Assembly (NCBI RefSeq): GCF_000717595.1 | Contig: NZ_JNZO01000005.1 | Location: 62,001 to 126,000 of the forward strand | Direction of reading: 5' to 3' | DNA: 64,000 nt | DNA from: Streptomyces flavochromogenes | GTDB taxonomy: Bacteria > Actinomycetota > Actinomycetes > Streptomycetales > Streptomycetaceae | Shown here: one piece after another, positions 31,101 through 37,382 of the stretch | How positions within the stretch are numbered: the first letter of the stretch is position 1 | Layout of the letters: every line of letters starts with the position of its first letter | Notes under the pieces: generated by a model | The model's database searches: none | What the model was told of the DNA's origin: nothing | The model's input: the letters and a program-made list of their open reading frames with translations, nothing else | Made by a program: the position numbers and the translations under genes

Positions 31101-32960
31101 GGGTATCTTCCAGCTGCCCTTGGTGACCGTGCCGGACGTGGCCACCAGCGTGGGGGTACCGGTGGCGTCGCCGTCGTAGACCTCGAAGGTGTACGACAGG
31201 GGGTTGGGGCCCTTGTCGGCGTCGCTCGCGTAGACGAGCAGCTCCGGCTGGAGGGTGTTCGCCTGGAAGTTGGCCGGCGGGTACTGGGCGTTGATCTGCG
31301 GCGCCGAGTTCGGCGTGTAGGTCAGGTCCAGGGCCGGGCGGAAGCCGCCGGTCGCCGAATTGTCCGAGTGGAACTTCTTCCAGTGGAGCATGTCGTTGGT
31401 CGGCGCGGTGAGCGCGAGACCGTAGTTCGCGGCCCCGCCGGCGACGTTGTTGAACCACGTCGTGCTGAGCGAGACGGGCATGCGCACGCCGACGCTAGCC
31501 GAGCCGGAGCTGTTGGAGCAGGAGGCTCCGGGCGCCGGGGTGGCGGTGCCGATGGCGGCGCCGAAGGACGGGCCGGGGTACGCCGTGACGGCGGACGGCG
31601 TCCACGACTGCGTGATCGGGTGCACCGAGAACGACTGGGCCGCACAGGTCGAGGACCACAGGGCGTACACGTTCAGGGTGGCGGCGGTGACCCGCTGCCC
31701 CGCGAGCGTGGTGCCGAGGGAGTTGAACTGCAGGAACGAGTTCGTCTTGTTGGTGCCCGAGTCGTACGAGCCGACCTTGATCTGGGTCTCGGTGGAGTGG
31801 TCCCCGCCGATGGTGTTCTGCGTGTACGTCGAGTTCGACGCGGTCACCGTCGGGTCGACGGTCACCGGGTAGACGCGCGCGGGGTCGTCGAGCCAGGCAC
31901 GGTCGGCGGTCATCCGCAGGGCGGGCCGGCCGTCGACGGTCGTCAGCTCGTAGGTGACGGCCCGGGACTGGGCGCGGTCGCCGGAGCGCGGGTCGACCTT
32001 GGAGTCCTCCATGTACGCGTGCGGGATGGTCGCGGTGACCTTGCCGTCGGCGTCGGTGAACTCCACGTCGCCGTCGGCGGCGACGCGGGGGGTGAGACCC
32101 TTGAGGTCGAGCGCGAAGACCCAGGAGTTCTCGGCCCGCGGGGAGCGCAGGACGACGTTCTCCTTGAAGCCCTCGGCGAGCGGCACGAGCTGCACGTCGG
32201 TCTCGGGGAGGACCCCGGCGTAGGTGAGGGTGCCGTCGGCGTCGACGGTGGGCTCGGTCCCGGCCGCGTCCCGCAGGGCGTAGGCGAGGGAGCGGCCCTT
32301 GCCGAAGTCGACGGAGGCGAGGGCCTTGTCGGAGGCGGTCGGCGCGAACTCGACGTCGAGGGAGTTGGCCGTCTGCTGGAGACGTCCGTCCTTGTCCTCG
32401 GTCAGGCTCGTGTCGATGGCCTTCCACGTGCCGTCCGCGACCTTGAAGTTGGTGCGTCCGGGGTAGTGGCGGACGGTGGTGGAGCCGTCGGCGTTGACGT
32501 AGTGGTCCGAGGTGGCCGTGGACTTCTTCGCGTCGCGCTTGCTGGTGCGCGCGTCGAAGCTCTTGGCGCCGCCCGGCGCCTTGCCGGTGCGGACCTCGGC
32601 GGGGTCGTCGGTCTCCCGCTCGAAGAGGGGGAGCTCGCCCTTGCCCTTGCCGGGCTTGCGGCCGGCCTCGCCCTCGAGGCTCGTGGAGTCGGAGGAGGCT
32701 TCGTGGCTCTTGCCACGGGCCGTTCCGCCCTGTTGGTCAGGAGTGTCGAGAGGGCTCTCGCTCACCCATTTCCACAGCCCCGCGAGGGAGAGCCTGGGCA
32801 TCTTCACCGGTTCGAGCGTGACGCCCGCGGCGAGCGCCGACTCGGTGGTGAGCATGAGGAACAGGGAGATCAGTACGGAAAGAGCCGTAGCCCTCAACCT
32901 GCGTCTTCCGGTGCGACCCGGTGGGAACAGGCGAGGGCTACGGACCCGGCGTATACGCAT
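22173..32960 (-). CDS. Giant secreted RHS/YD-repeat polymorphic toxin (Hint + nuclease-like tip)
   Basis: A 3595-residue exported toxin. A signal peptide (about 1-45, ending ALAAG) leads to a linker, a DNRLRE-type domain (about 370-548), and an Fn3-like segment (to about 650). An RHS entry region (IERSYNSLDPRVDSAFGAGW) is followed by many YD repeats interrupted by three LamG/concanavalin-like domains (about 900-1135, 1186-1417 and 1934-2137). The RHS core ends with ARWYSPETGQFGNRD and DPTGHW (about 2950-2990). Next come a 130-residue Lys/Val/Ala-rich helix, a Gly/Ala-rich hydrophobic stretch, a Hint domain (about 3292-3452, VLMADG ... TTKHHQF ... VLVHNC) and a 143-residue tip with YEHTYAVVDHWN and KANSSGGG, resembling HNH/EndoVII (GH-E-like) nucleases. 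YD shells encapsulate the toxin tip. ATG with AAAGG upstream. The Hint lacks a Cys just before HSF. Confidence 0.9.
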   Translation of the reverse strand: MRIRRVRSPRLFPPGRTGRRRLRATALSVLISLFLMLTTESALAAGVTLEPVKMPRLSLAGLWKWVSESPLDTPDQQGGTARGKSHEASSDSTSLEGEAGRKPGKGKGELPLFERETDDPAEVRTGKAPGGAKSFDARTSKRDAKKSTATSDHYVNADGSTTVRHYPGRTNFKVADGTWKAIDTSLTEDKDGRLQQTANSLDVEFAPTASDKALASVDFGKGRSLAYALRDAAGTEPTVDADGTLTYAGVLPETDVQLVPLAEGFKENVVLRSPRAENSWVFALDLKGLTPRVAADGDVEFTDADGKVTATIPHAYMEDSKVDPRSGDRAQSRAVTYELTTVDGRPALRMTADRAWLDDPARVYPVTVDPTVTASNSTYTQNTIGGDHSTETQIKVGSYDSGTNKTNSFLQFNSLGTTLAGQRVTAATLNVYALWSSTCAAQSFSVHPITQSWTPSAVTAYPGPSFGAAIGTATPAPGASCSNSSGSASVGVRMPVSLSTTWFNNVAGGAANYGLALTAPTNDMLHWKKFHSDNSATGGFRPALDLTYTPNSAPQINAQYPPANFQANTLQPELLVYASDADKGPNPLSYTFEVYDGDATGTPTLVATSGTVTKGSWKIPAGKLKWSKNYDWYVEASDGTSAVVEGSRFTTAVPQPPVTSGLSMNTDGHEFDPSDGNYTTEDTDADVPVIGPSLEIERSYNSLDPRVDSAFGAGWSTIVDMKAVEAKDGSGALTSVIITYPGGEQVAFGRNSDGTFVPPLGRYARLAAVTGGYALTDKDFTEYAFTQATAKAGTYALKTIKDYAGRTETFSYDADKRLTKITNEVSKRNLGLTWYQPASATAWHVQTVYTDQATAGDANSAQTWQYTYSGDQLTKVCPPADWSKCTTYTYATGNHYRTTVLDADPFAYWRLGETSGTVAKDALDANQGQYNGTYKNVTLGGTGPLAGSTQKAATFNGTTSYVEMPAAPGATPSYTSVSLWFKTSTAGGVLFYYGDKPLSDPDPVANTTKNTPAVYVGTDGKLRGCLAMSPGCMTTITSTPVVTDGKWHNAVLTGVANSQTLYLDGAAVGSLGGTINDWVQPYIALGAGVNTMGWPAMNANDKLGHFNGQLAEVAIFSEPLSADVIKTQYDSATRPAGLLQKITTPGLKTQASVVYDTTDDRVLQATDGNGGTWKLNPPTITGSSQVYRSAVLGSAPAGYWRLDDTQGAAQAANQVNTGFGTYNNVIQGAEGPFGPGDASASTFDGATSFLEIPYGPLHAKADRSVELWFKTAAPGVIMSDQSVAPNNAGGATGSWSNLLYVGADNKLHGHWWSSTCNGAATLGSTGTVTDDKWHHAVLSAVGTTQTLYLDGAKQGTCTGAPNDQTTTRTFVGAGFGKNWLSSPADVSYFTGSIAEVAAHAKGLTDADVATHWSAYKASSGVAPVRTVKLTDPSDKTLTYVYDAEMGNRLLAAIDTEGDRTTYGYDTGGFLHTITDANGNRSITGHDVRGNAVSQTVCQDTKANKCSTEYYTYYPDATTAFPPMDLRNDLLLTERDGRSTGPADNAYLTSYAYDAGGNLLSVTTPPVAGHPNGRTASTTYTTATTPAAEGGTAVTPAGLVAQVTTPGGRKTTYTYYANGDLARITDANGAQVRYTYDNLGREISKTEISDANPAGIVTSQTYDKNDQVLTETTPAVTNRVTGAKHQAKTTTAYDPDGNILSQSVVDLTGGDTARVTSMTYNANNLLASRTDPGGDTTSFEYDAYGNKVKETDPAGTVNTYTFDAEGRPLVTSLLNHTGDPFNPSPATTLVQESRAYDPAGRLASITDSMGWQTAYTYTDDGLSASVLRKDPATGKSFTEQANTYDAGGNLIEQVTNDGQTRTAFTVDAADRTVSEILDPNGLARTTHTAYDPDDNVVTETDRDPATGDTSTTDTRYDALGNITGTTIHDGTTAPVARYKLDETTGFGLADSSGANNTGTHGTGMHWNTDRSGSAAFDGDVNSWAQASGPVVNTAGSFTVSAWAKLSDLTTGRTVLSQDAGSVYGFVLYYAANTGWAFARPRTDALPLAYDRAVSAPSAAVAGAWTHLVGMYDAQASKLRLYVNGTLAQEVAVSGNWEATGPFQIGRHKMGAGNYDYEFKGGIDDVQVYSEALTAAQVTAVKGGTLPAAGSAVRTTTWKLDQRGLPMSQTDTSGNVTDYGYDELGQQTSVTEPAVMTEQNGGTPVSVRPVTMSGYNTFGEPTELSDPLGNVTTTAYDAEGQEASVTTPQYLAPGASAPITATSYNEYNKLGQVTAEVDPLGNRTTYSYTQLGDLASVTEPGGGTTKYTYDTNGDQLSATRPNGARQESTYDYLGRELTSTDIVRQPTQRAYTAINEYNAPGGELSRVVSPNGVTQSYKYNALGEMTEVTDSAGSVSRFVYDMDGRPLLSTDPDGTSTRNTFDGFGQLVKTEDLDATGAVQRTARTSYDRMGNAVSVTDYRQHTKTLTYDAAGQITKAVEPVSATESITSTFGYDAAGNRTRFTDGRGNPFLTSYNTWGMPETVVEPSTPTHPNVADRTFTAVYDLAGRVKESRSPGGVTNSFEYDAKSRLVKQTGAGAEADTADHTYTYDEDDRLTAIAGLGSEKNTFSYDDRGLLLTANGPSGASSFAWNGDGAMTTRTDASGTSTYGYDTAGRLKTTNDGATGTTMTYDYDVNSNVKSVGYGTGKAKRSFGYDKLQRLTNDTLTSPTGKTLSSITYGWDENDNMTSKTTAGVVGAAAHTYTYDWADRLASWNNGTTTEVYGYDASGNRTRVGGDTYTYDARNRLTSDGHSTYTYTARGSLSSVTDDASRVTNMKTDAFNRVIQEGDRTYTYDGFDRVLTANEDGAAIHTFQYSGADNDVASDGVSTYSRDADGSVVGVKSAVTAVLALTDLHTDVVAQFTASGEALAGSTTYSPFGKVVQSSMMAGALGYQSGWTDPQTAKVNMAARWYSPETGQFGNRDTASNSPLPDSVNANRYAYANGNPMTGVDPTGHWFDSIKKAFKKVTKKVTSVAKSTYNTAKAVVKTAAKVVKKAAKVVKKAAKKVVKRAKRVVRKAVRHVADSVKKVKRYVKRVYKRVKRVVHKVVKHVKKAVRKVAKAVKHVAKKVVKAAKKVGKAVKKAAKATANFVKQHASTIASVATGIAVFAGCTALTAGVGAIGCAALAGAAANGVGYMMNDGPKSVGGFLGAVAIGAVTGAAGGVGGRLAASAAGKLLSGTAGKIATNVAESAGEEALTGAVEYGTSCVNSEEGCSVAGAAKAATIGAVMGGAFGAKGKGNGPKSKASAGDSSGPGCPIRRAGTPHSFTGKTPVLMADGKTKEISKVKAGDKVLTAEPGKTTKEVHQVKKVIVTQTDRDYVDVTIVAKAGRKTIETTKHHQFYESTRNSWTQAGDLKVGQKLQNGEGAPAAVVGLKSYQADRVTYDLSIEGLHTYFVFAGNQVQAVDKSAAVLVHNCGGSNPAHSATCTCAAGNQPRMANGHMGSNPNPNPSRLSRDNQYPSGYWADTHREMEKNWKDSDGNWLDNDGNIVPDDELTYEHTYAVVDHWNAEGYNQSKSQRAKFFNDATKMHPMRRKANSSGGGKMKARYRQDTGPNYSN

Positions 32961-33125
32961 GGGCCAGCCTTTACTAACACGATGCTTACAAAGCTTCGCG
33001 AGCCTGCCCGATGACAGATCACCAGTTCACACCAGGGTGCCGAACTTTACTCTTCCTTTACCCAGGGGACGGAACCCTTCCGGACAACTCCGGCCGGCGC
33101 CGCGCGTCAGGGGTTCTCCGGCGCG
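32961..33125 (-). promoter_or_regulatory. RHS upstream region with repeated GTAAAG motif
   Basis: This 165-bp gap is A/T-richer than its surroundings. On the minus strand GTAAAG occurs three times: twice 11 bp apart (33045-33061) and once beside the ribosome site (about 32969-32974). A TAAAGT hexamer could serve as a -10. The promoter assignment is tentative. Confidence 0.35.
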
Positions 33126-33749
33126 TCAGCCCTCGCGGGCCAGCCGCTTCACCGTCGCCGTGATGTCGCCCTTCAGGGACGCCCCGGGCGCCACCCGGAC
33201 CAGGTTGTCGTGGGCCGCGCCACCCGCCTCACCGACCGTCACGAACCGGATCTTCGGGTTCTTCTCCACCGCCGCTTCGGCGGCCGCCACCTGCGGGGCA
33301 CCCGAGGCGACGACGATCTCGCAGTCCCGCTGCACCAGACCGTTGAGGAACGGGCGGGCGTTCTCCACCGACTTCTCGCCCATCACCGGTACGAACGTCA
33401 CGCGGATGTGCTTGTCCAGCGACGCCGCCTGCATCCCCTCCCAGACCGGGGCCGCCGGCGCCCCGGTCACGATGCCCTGCTCGTCGGTCAGCAGACAGGC
33501 GTCGTAGTCCTGATAGGCGCGGGCCCGGGTGTCGGGCGGGGTGCCCGGCCGGTCCGAGCCGGCGAACAGCCAGGCGCCGACGAGTCCGAGGACGAGGACC
33601 AGGACCGAGCCGAGGGCCCAGCCGGCCCGGCCGCGCAGCGCTCCGGCACCGGCGGCCAGGAGCCCGGGAATCCGGGCCGCCCCGGACTCAGCCGCCTCCC
33701 TCTTGGCCGCCTCCCGCTCGGTGACGCGCCAGGCACGACGGGTCTTCAC
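33126..33749 (-). CDS. BMP-family (PnrA-like) membrane-anchored protein
   Basis: A 207-residue protein. A charged N-terminus (KTRRAWRVTEREAAKREAAES) is followed by one transmembrane helix (about 45-65, GSVLVLVLGLVGAWLF) and an outer domain of about 130 residues. The outer domain resembles one lobe of BMP/PnrA substrate-binding proteins: DYDACLLTDEQGI, VWEGMQAAS, then DCEIVVASGAPQVAA and KIRFVTVGEAGG. It is much shorter than a full binding protein (about 330 residues) and has no transporter beside it, so it may be a sensor or a relic. Its GTG at 33749 overlaps the stop of the upstream gene (GTGA). Confidence 0.7.
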   Translation of the reverse strand: MKTRRAWRVTEREAAKREAAESGAARIPGLLAAGAGALRGRAGWALGSVLVLVLGLVGAWLFAGSDRPGTPPDTRARAYQDYDACLLTDEQGIVTGAPAAPVWEGMQAASLDKHIRVTFVPVMGEKSVENARPFLNGLVQRDCEIVVASGAPQVAAAEAAVEKNPKIRFVTVGEAGGAAHDNLVRVAPGASLKGDITATVKRLAREG

Positions 33750-34084
33750 CGGCCGGCCCCCTTGACGGTGAGGCAGTGCGCCGCCGCGCCCAGGGTCGAG
33801 ACCGTGAGCAGCACCAGGTCGAGGAGGTACGCGAAGCCGTGGGTCTCCTCGGGCGTCAGCGCGATCTGGAGGCACCAGCCGACCGAAGCGGCCGTGAACA
33901 GCAGCGCGGCGAGCCGGTCGTTCCGCGTCCCACGCCGCAGGGCGAGCGTGAGCGAGGGGACGAACCCGAGGACGCCGAGGCTCAGCAGCGGCACCAGCGC
34001 CAGCCCGACCCGGACCGGCCGGCCCGGCAACTCCTTGGGGCGCGGGGACTCCGCGCCCTTCTCCAAGCGGACGGCCTGGTTCAC
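33746..34084 (-). CDS. Small three-helix membrane protein
   Basis: A 112-residue protein with three hydrophobic helices (about 28-48, 58-77 and 85-105) after a charged N-terminus (QAVRLEKGAESPRPKELPG). It starts with GTG at 34084; a GAGAGG sequence lies about 11 nt upstream. It is translationally coupled to the BMP-like gene downstream. I recognise no family. It may be a partner of the BMP-like protein. Confidence 0.65.
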   Translation of the reverse strand: MNQAVRLEKGAESPRPKELPGRPVRVGLALVPLLSLGVLGFVPSLTLALRRGTRNDRLAALLFTAASVGWCLQIALTPEETHGFAYLLDLVLLTVSTLGAAAHCLTVKGAGR

Positions 34085-34219
34085 GATTCGCGAGACCTCT
34101 CACGGAGGCGCACGCCGGGGGCAGGGCGCACGGGTGTACGACAGGGGACGCCGTACGGTACATCCCCCGCCGCGAAGATCACCCCCGGGGTCCCGCTCCC
34201 CGGCGCCACCCCGTACGGC

Positions 34220-34966
34220 TCAGATGCGGTGCCGCACCCACACGTTGGGCTCGACGTAGACCGCGTACCCGCGCGAGGCGTCGCAGTGGACGGGCACCAG
34301 GGCGCCCTCGACCTCGACCGGGCCGTCCGCGTCGAAGGGGAGGCCGGTCCACGCGCGCCACTGCTCGACCGAGCCGGAGACGGTCATCGAGGCCGGGGCC
34401 ACCGCCTCGATGACACCGCCCGCGCGCACATGGACGCGCAGCCAGGCGTCGTGCGGAAGGCCGTCGGCCTCCCGGGTACGGAACGCGTACTCGTGGATGG
34501 AGGACGCGGCCTCCAGGTGCTTGCCGTTGGGCCGGACCGGGGCGACCAGCTCGGAGAACCCGCGCCGCCCGGCGTTGGCCCGCATGGCGGCCAGCATCCG
34601 GTGCGAGAGGCCCTGGCCCAGGGCGCTCGTGTCGACCGTGATCTCGATGGCGCTGACGGTGTCGGCCTCGCGCCCGTGCTTCAGGTCCGAGAACGCCCAG
34701 AGCAGCACCTCGTCCCAGCCGCGCGCGGGCAGCTCGCGGCGCCCGTCCACGTCCAGGCGGAAGGGAACGCTGAAGCCGCGGGCGACGACCTTGCCCTCGG
34801 CGTCGGTGGCGACGAGCACGTACTCCGGCAGCTCGCGCACGATCCGCCCGATGTTCGCCCAGCCCACCGGGTCGTACATCATGAACTCGGGCCAGAGGTC
34901 GCGCATGCCCCACATCGGCCCTTCCAGTTCGGGGCGTTCGGCGAGGGTCGATATGTTCAGGTCCAT
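34220..34966 (-). CDS. GNAT-type N-acetyltransferase-like protein
   Basis: A 248-residue soluble protein. The N-terminal half (MDLNISTLAERPEL, WGMRDLWPEFMMYDP, YVLVATDAEGKVVARGFSVPF) and the central VSAIEITVDTSALGQGLSHRML have the GNAT strand and the acetyl-CoA loop (GQGLS). The following block, MRANAGRRGFSELVAPVRPNGK, fits the fold. The C-terminal 70 residues, with VHVRAGGVIEAVAPASMTVSGS, occur in a Streptomyces group of unknown substrate. The start is ATG at 34966. It is monocistronic by spacing. Confidence 0.75.
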   Translation of the reverse strand: MDLNISTLAERPELEGPMWGMRDLWPEFMMYDPVGWANIGRIVRELPEYVLVATDAEGKVVARGFSVPFRLDVDGRRELPARGWDEVLLWAFSDLKHGREADTVSAIEITVDTSALGQGLSHRMLAAMRANAGRRGFSELVAPVRPNGKHLEAASSIHEYAFRTREADGLPHDAWLRVHVRAGGVIEAVAPASMTVSGSVEQWRAWTGLPFDADGPVEVEGALVPVHCDASRGYAVYVEPNVWVRHRI

Positions 34967-35026
34967 GCAGGCAGATTAAAGATCATCCGCTCCCTCGCCA
35001 ACGGGTTTTCCGTCCCCTCGCGGGCG

Positions 35027-35722
35027 CTACGGAAGTTTCTGCTGCGGGCAGCCGGCGAGGACCCGCCTCATCGCGTCCCGCTCACCGCCCGTCACCCACA
35101 CGCCGTACTTCTTCTTCACGGCGATCTGCCGCGCCACGTACGTGCAGCGGTACGCCTTGTTCGGCGGCAGCCAGGTCGCAGCGTCGCCGTCGGACTTGCG
35201 GCGGTTGGTGGAGGCGTCGACGGCGAGCAGGTTGAGCGGGTCGTTGGCGAACCGGCGCCGGGTCTCCGCGTCCCACGCGCCCGCGCCCTTCTGCCAGGCG
35301 TCGGAGAGCGCGACGACATGGTCGATGTCGACCTTGCTGCGCCCGCGGACGAAGCGGACGGTGGTCCCGGTGTACGGGTCGTCGGTGAGCGTGCCGGAGG
35401 CGACCTTGCAGCGCCCGTCGGTGAACCGGACGCCGGTCAGGTCGCGCTTGAGTATGTCGTCCCGGGTCCCGCAGCCGTTGCCGTCGACGTCCGCCCAGGC
35501 ACGCCCGAACTTCTCCCGCTCGAAACCGGTCTTCGGCGCCCGCCCCTTCACCGTGAGCGTCTCCACGGCGGCGAGAGCGGTTCCCCGCGCGCCCGGCTCG
35601 CCGCCCGCGCCACCGCCGGATCCCGGACCGTCGGCTCCGGGTGAACAGGCGGTGGCGATGAGCGCGGCGACGGCAAGCGCCGACGAGGCCAGGGTCGTTC
35701 GAAACGTCCGCTCTGCAAGCAT
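35027..35722 (-). CDS. Secreted HNH-family nuclease lipoprotein (DUF1524-like)
   Basis: A 231-residue protein. A signal peptide with lipobox IATAC (Cys about residue 26) is followed by a Gly-rich linker and a nuclease domain. The HNH/DUF1524 motif reads VDIDHVVALSDAW (the general-base His in DHV). It is followed by NDPLNLLAVDASTNRRKSD, with the Asn typical of the third position of the finger. Such exported HNH proteins degrade extracellular DNA. Cysteines in GNGCGTRDD, GRCKVAS, YRCTYVA and AGCPQQ may form disulphides. ATG at 35722 with AGGA 7 nt upstream. Confidence 0.88.
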   Translation of the reverse strand: MLAERTFRTTLASSALAVAALIATACSPGADGPGSGGGAGGEPGARGTALAAVETLTVKGRAPKTGFEREKFGRAWADVDGNGCGTRDDILKRDLTGVRFTDGRCKVASGTLTDDPYTGTTVRFVRGRSKVDIDHVVALSDAWQKGAGAWDAETRRRFANDPLNLLAVDASTNRRKSDGDAATWLPPNKAYRCTYVARQIAVKKKYGVWVTGGERDAMRRVLAGCPQQKLP

Positions 35723-35781
35723 CCGGGAATCCTAGGCCGCACGGGCCCGCCGCGGGGAGGACCCCGGCCACCCCTGCTCCC

Positions 35782-36660
35782 TCAGACCTTGCCGATGCCC
35801 AGGGTGTTCTCCGAGGGCAGCAGGCCGGAGCCGATCGCGGCCAGCCAGGGGCCGCCGAGCAGTTCCGCGAGGCGGGCGGTGCCGTCCGGGCCGAGGCCGG
35901 CCCAGGGGGCGGCGGCGAGTTCGTCCGTGCGTCGCTCGACCTCGGCGCGCAGGGTCCGGCCCGCCTCGGTGGCACCCCCGTCGGCGGTCAGGAGGCCGCG
36001 GGCGGTGAGGCGGGTGCGCGCCGCCGCCCATTCCTCGCCGCTCCAGCCGCGGCTCTCGAAGACGGGCTCCGGCGCGGCGCCGACCGCGGCGAAGGAGACG
36101 AGCGACTCGACCGGGTCGAGCCCCGCGTCGACGAGGGCGCCGAGGTGACCGTCGCCCCGGTGCTCGCGCAGGATCGTCGCGGACTGCCAGAGGACCAGGT
36201 GCGGGGCCTCGGGCCGGGGCAGGGCGGCGTTGGCGGCGGCGAGCGGGCGGGAGACGAGGAGCTCGGAGGCCGCCGTCGCGCCGTCGGCGGCGGTGCGGGC
36301 GAGGGCGGCGGCCTCGGCGAGTTCGGGGCTCGTGAGGAGCTCCTCGCCCAGGACGGCCCGGTAGGTGCGGTCGACGGCCCGGAGCCGCGCGGCGAGGACC
36401 TCGGCCGGGGCGGCGGTCTCCCAGGCGGCGGGGACGTACCGGGCGATCATCGCGGGGCTGAAGCTGTAGAAGGTGTCCGCCACCCGGCCCGGGTCCACGG
36501 GGCCGAGGGGTGCGGCGCGCCAGGCGAAGTAGGCGGGCCAGCGCTCGGAGGTGTCGTAGCCGAGGGCGGCGGCCTCGTCGAAGGCCTCGGGGGCGTAGTA
36601 GAGCAGGGCGTGCAGGGGTTCGAGCAGGTGCCACATCTGACGTACGCGTCCGGATTCCAC
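35782..36660 (-). CDS. SCO6745-family protein
   Basis: A 292-residue helical protein with the opening RQMWHLLEPLHALLYYAPEAFDEAAALGY, typical of the actinobacterial SCO6745 family. Other recognisable parts are PVDPGRVADTFYSFSPAMIARYVPAAW and GHLGALVDAGLDPVESLVSFA. The family has no known function. The GTG at 36660 has GAGGAG 7 nt upstream and is preferred over a more distal start at 36696, which would overlap the operator palindrome. It is transcribed divergently from a TetR gene, whose likely operator sits between them, so it is probably that regulator's main target. Confidence 0.85.
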   Translation of the reverse strand: MESGRVRQMWHLLEPLHALLYYAPEAFDEAAALGYDTSERWPAYFAWRAAPLGPVDPGRVADTFYSFSPAMIARYVPAAWETAAPAEVLAARLRAVDRTYRAVLGEELLTSPELAEAAALARTAADGATAASELLVSRPLAAANAALPRPEAPHLVLWQSATILREHRGDGHLGALVDAGLDPVESLVSFAAVGAAPEPVFESRGWSGEEWAAARTRLTARGLLTADGGATEAGRTLRAEVERRTDELAAAPWAGLGPDGTARLAELLGGPWLAAIGSGLLPSENTLGIGKV

Positions 36661-36687
36661 GGCGGGCTCCTCTTCACTCGGGCACCA

Positions 36688-36704
36688 TCTAGTCACTGAC
36701 TAGA
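36688..36704. promoter_or_regulatory. 17-bp palindromic operator (TetR/SCO6745 pair)
   Basis: A perfect palindrome, TCTAGTCA-C-TGACTAGA, about 28 bp upstream of the SCO6745-family start and in the gap to the divergent tetR. It is a probable site for the TetR protein. Confidence 0.75.
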
Positions 36705-36725
36705 CAGTGCCCCGCCCCTCTGAAC

Positions 36726-36753
36726 TTGTCAATGCCTAGATTGCGGCTAGGCT
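36726..36753 (+). promoter_or_regulatory. tetR promoter with embedded inverted repeat, leaderless layout
   Basis: -35 TTGTCA (36726-36731), 16-bp spacer, -10 TAGGCT (36748-36753). The tetR ATG begins 7 nt after the -10, and there is no ribosome site. An inverted repeat, GCCTAG-N7-CTAGGC (36734-36752), lies in the promoter and may be a second operator sharing the CTAG core. Confidence 0.6.
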
Positions 36754-36759
36754 CCTCCC

Positions 36760-37353
36760 ATGACGCGTACGAGCCGAAGCTCCTACCACCACGGCGGCCT
36801 GCGGCAGGCCGTCCTCGACGCCGCCCTCGACGTCATCGCCGCCGAGGGCCCCGGCGCGCTCAGCCTGCGCGACCTCGCGCGCCGCGCGGGCGTCTCGCAC
36901 GCCGCGCCCGCCCACCACTTCAAGGACCGCACCGGGCTCCTCACCGCCCTCGCGGCCGAGGGGTACGCGCTCCTCGCCGAGGCCCTCGCCTCCGCCCCCG
37001 AACTGCGCGAACGCGGAGTGCGGTACGTGCGGTTCGCGGTCGAGCACCCCGCCCACTTCCAGGTCATGTTCCAGCCGGAGCTGCTGCGCGCCGACGACCC
37101 GGACCTGCTCGCCGCCAGGGAACGCGCCTCCGTCGAACTCCGCGCCGGCGTCGCCGGCCTGGCGGACGTCCCCGACGCCCGCACGGCGGGCATCGCCGCC
37201 TGGTCGCTGGCCCACGGTTTCGCGACGCTGCTCCTCACCCACAACGTGACGGGGGCACTGGGCGACCGCGACCCCGAGGAGTACTTCCGCTCCCTGACCG
37301 GCCTGCTCTTCACCGGCCAACTCCCGCCGGATCAGGAGGGGAAGCGGGAATAG
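36760..37353 (+). CDS. TetR-family regulator with WHG-type C-terminal domain
   Basis: A 197-residue repressor. The HTH (about residues 10-60) contains LRQAVLDAALDVIAAEGPGALSLRDLARRAGVSHAAPAHHF, with the unusual AAPAHHF recognition helix shared by the WHG subgroup. The C-terminal half contains AWSLAHGFATLLLTHN, the W-H-G signature region. It lies next to a perfect 17-bp palindrome and the divergent SCO6745-family gene. No ribosome site precedes the ATG, but a -10 lies 7 nt upstream, so a leaderless transcript is likely. Confidence 0.92.
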   Translation: MTRTSRSSYHHGGLRQAVLDAALDVIAAEGPGALSLRDLARRAGVSHAAPAHHFKDRTGLLTALAAEGYALLAEALASAPELRERGVRYVRFAVEHPAHFQVMFQPELLRADDPDLLAARERASVELRAGVAGLADVPDARTAGIAAWSLAHGFATLLLTHNVTGALGDRDPEEYFRSLTGLLFTGQLPPDQEGKRE

Positions 37354-37382
37354 CCCGCGTCGGTCAGCAATTGACGGAGAAC

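Noticed and set aside
22260..33014. A 3584-codon open frame antisense to the RHS gene
   Set aside because: It mirrors the RHS codons; GC-rich third positions suppress stops on the opposite strand. The translation is low-complexity Arg/Gly/Val and contains no domain.
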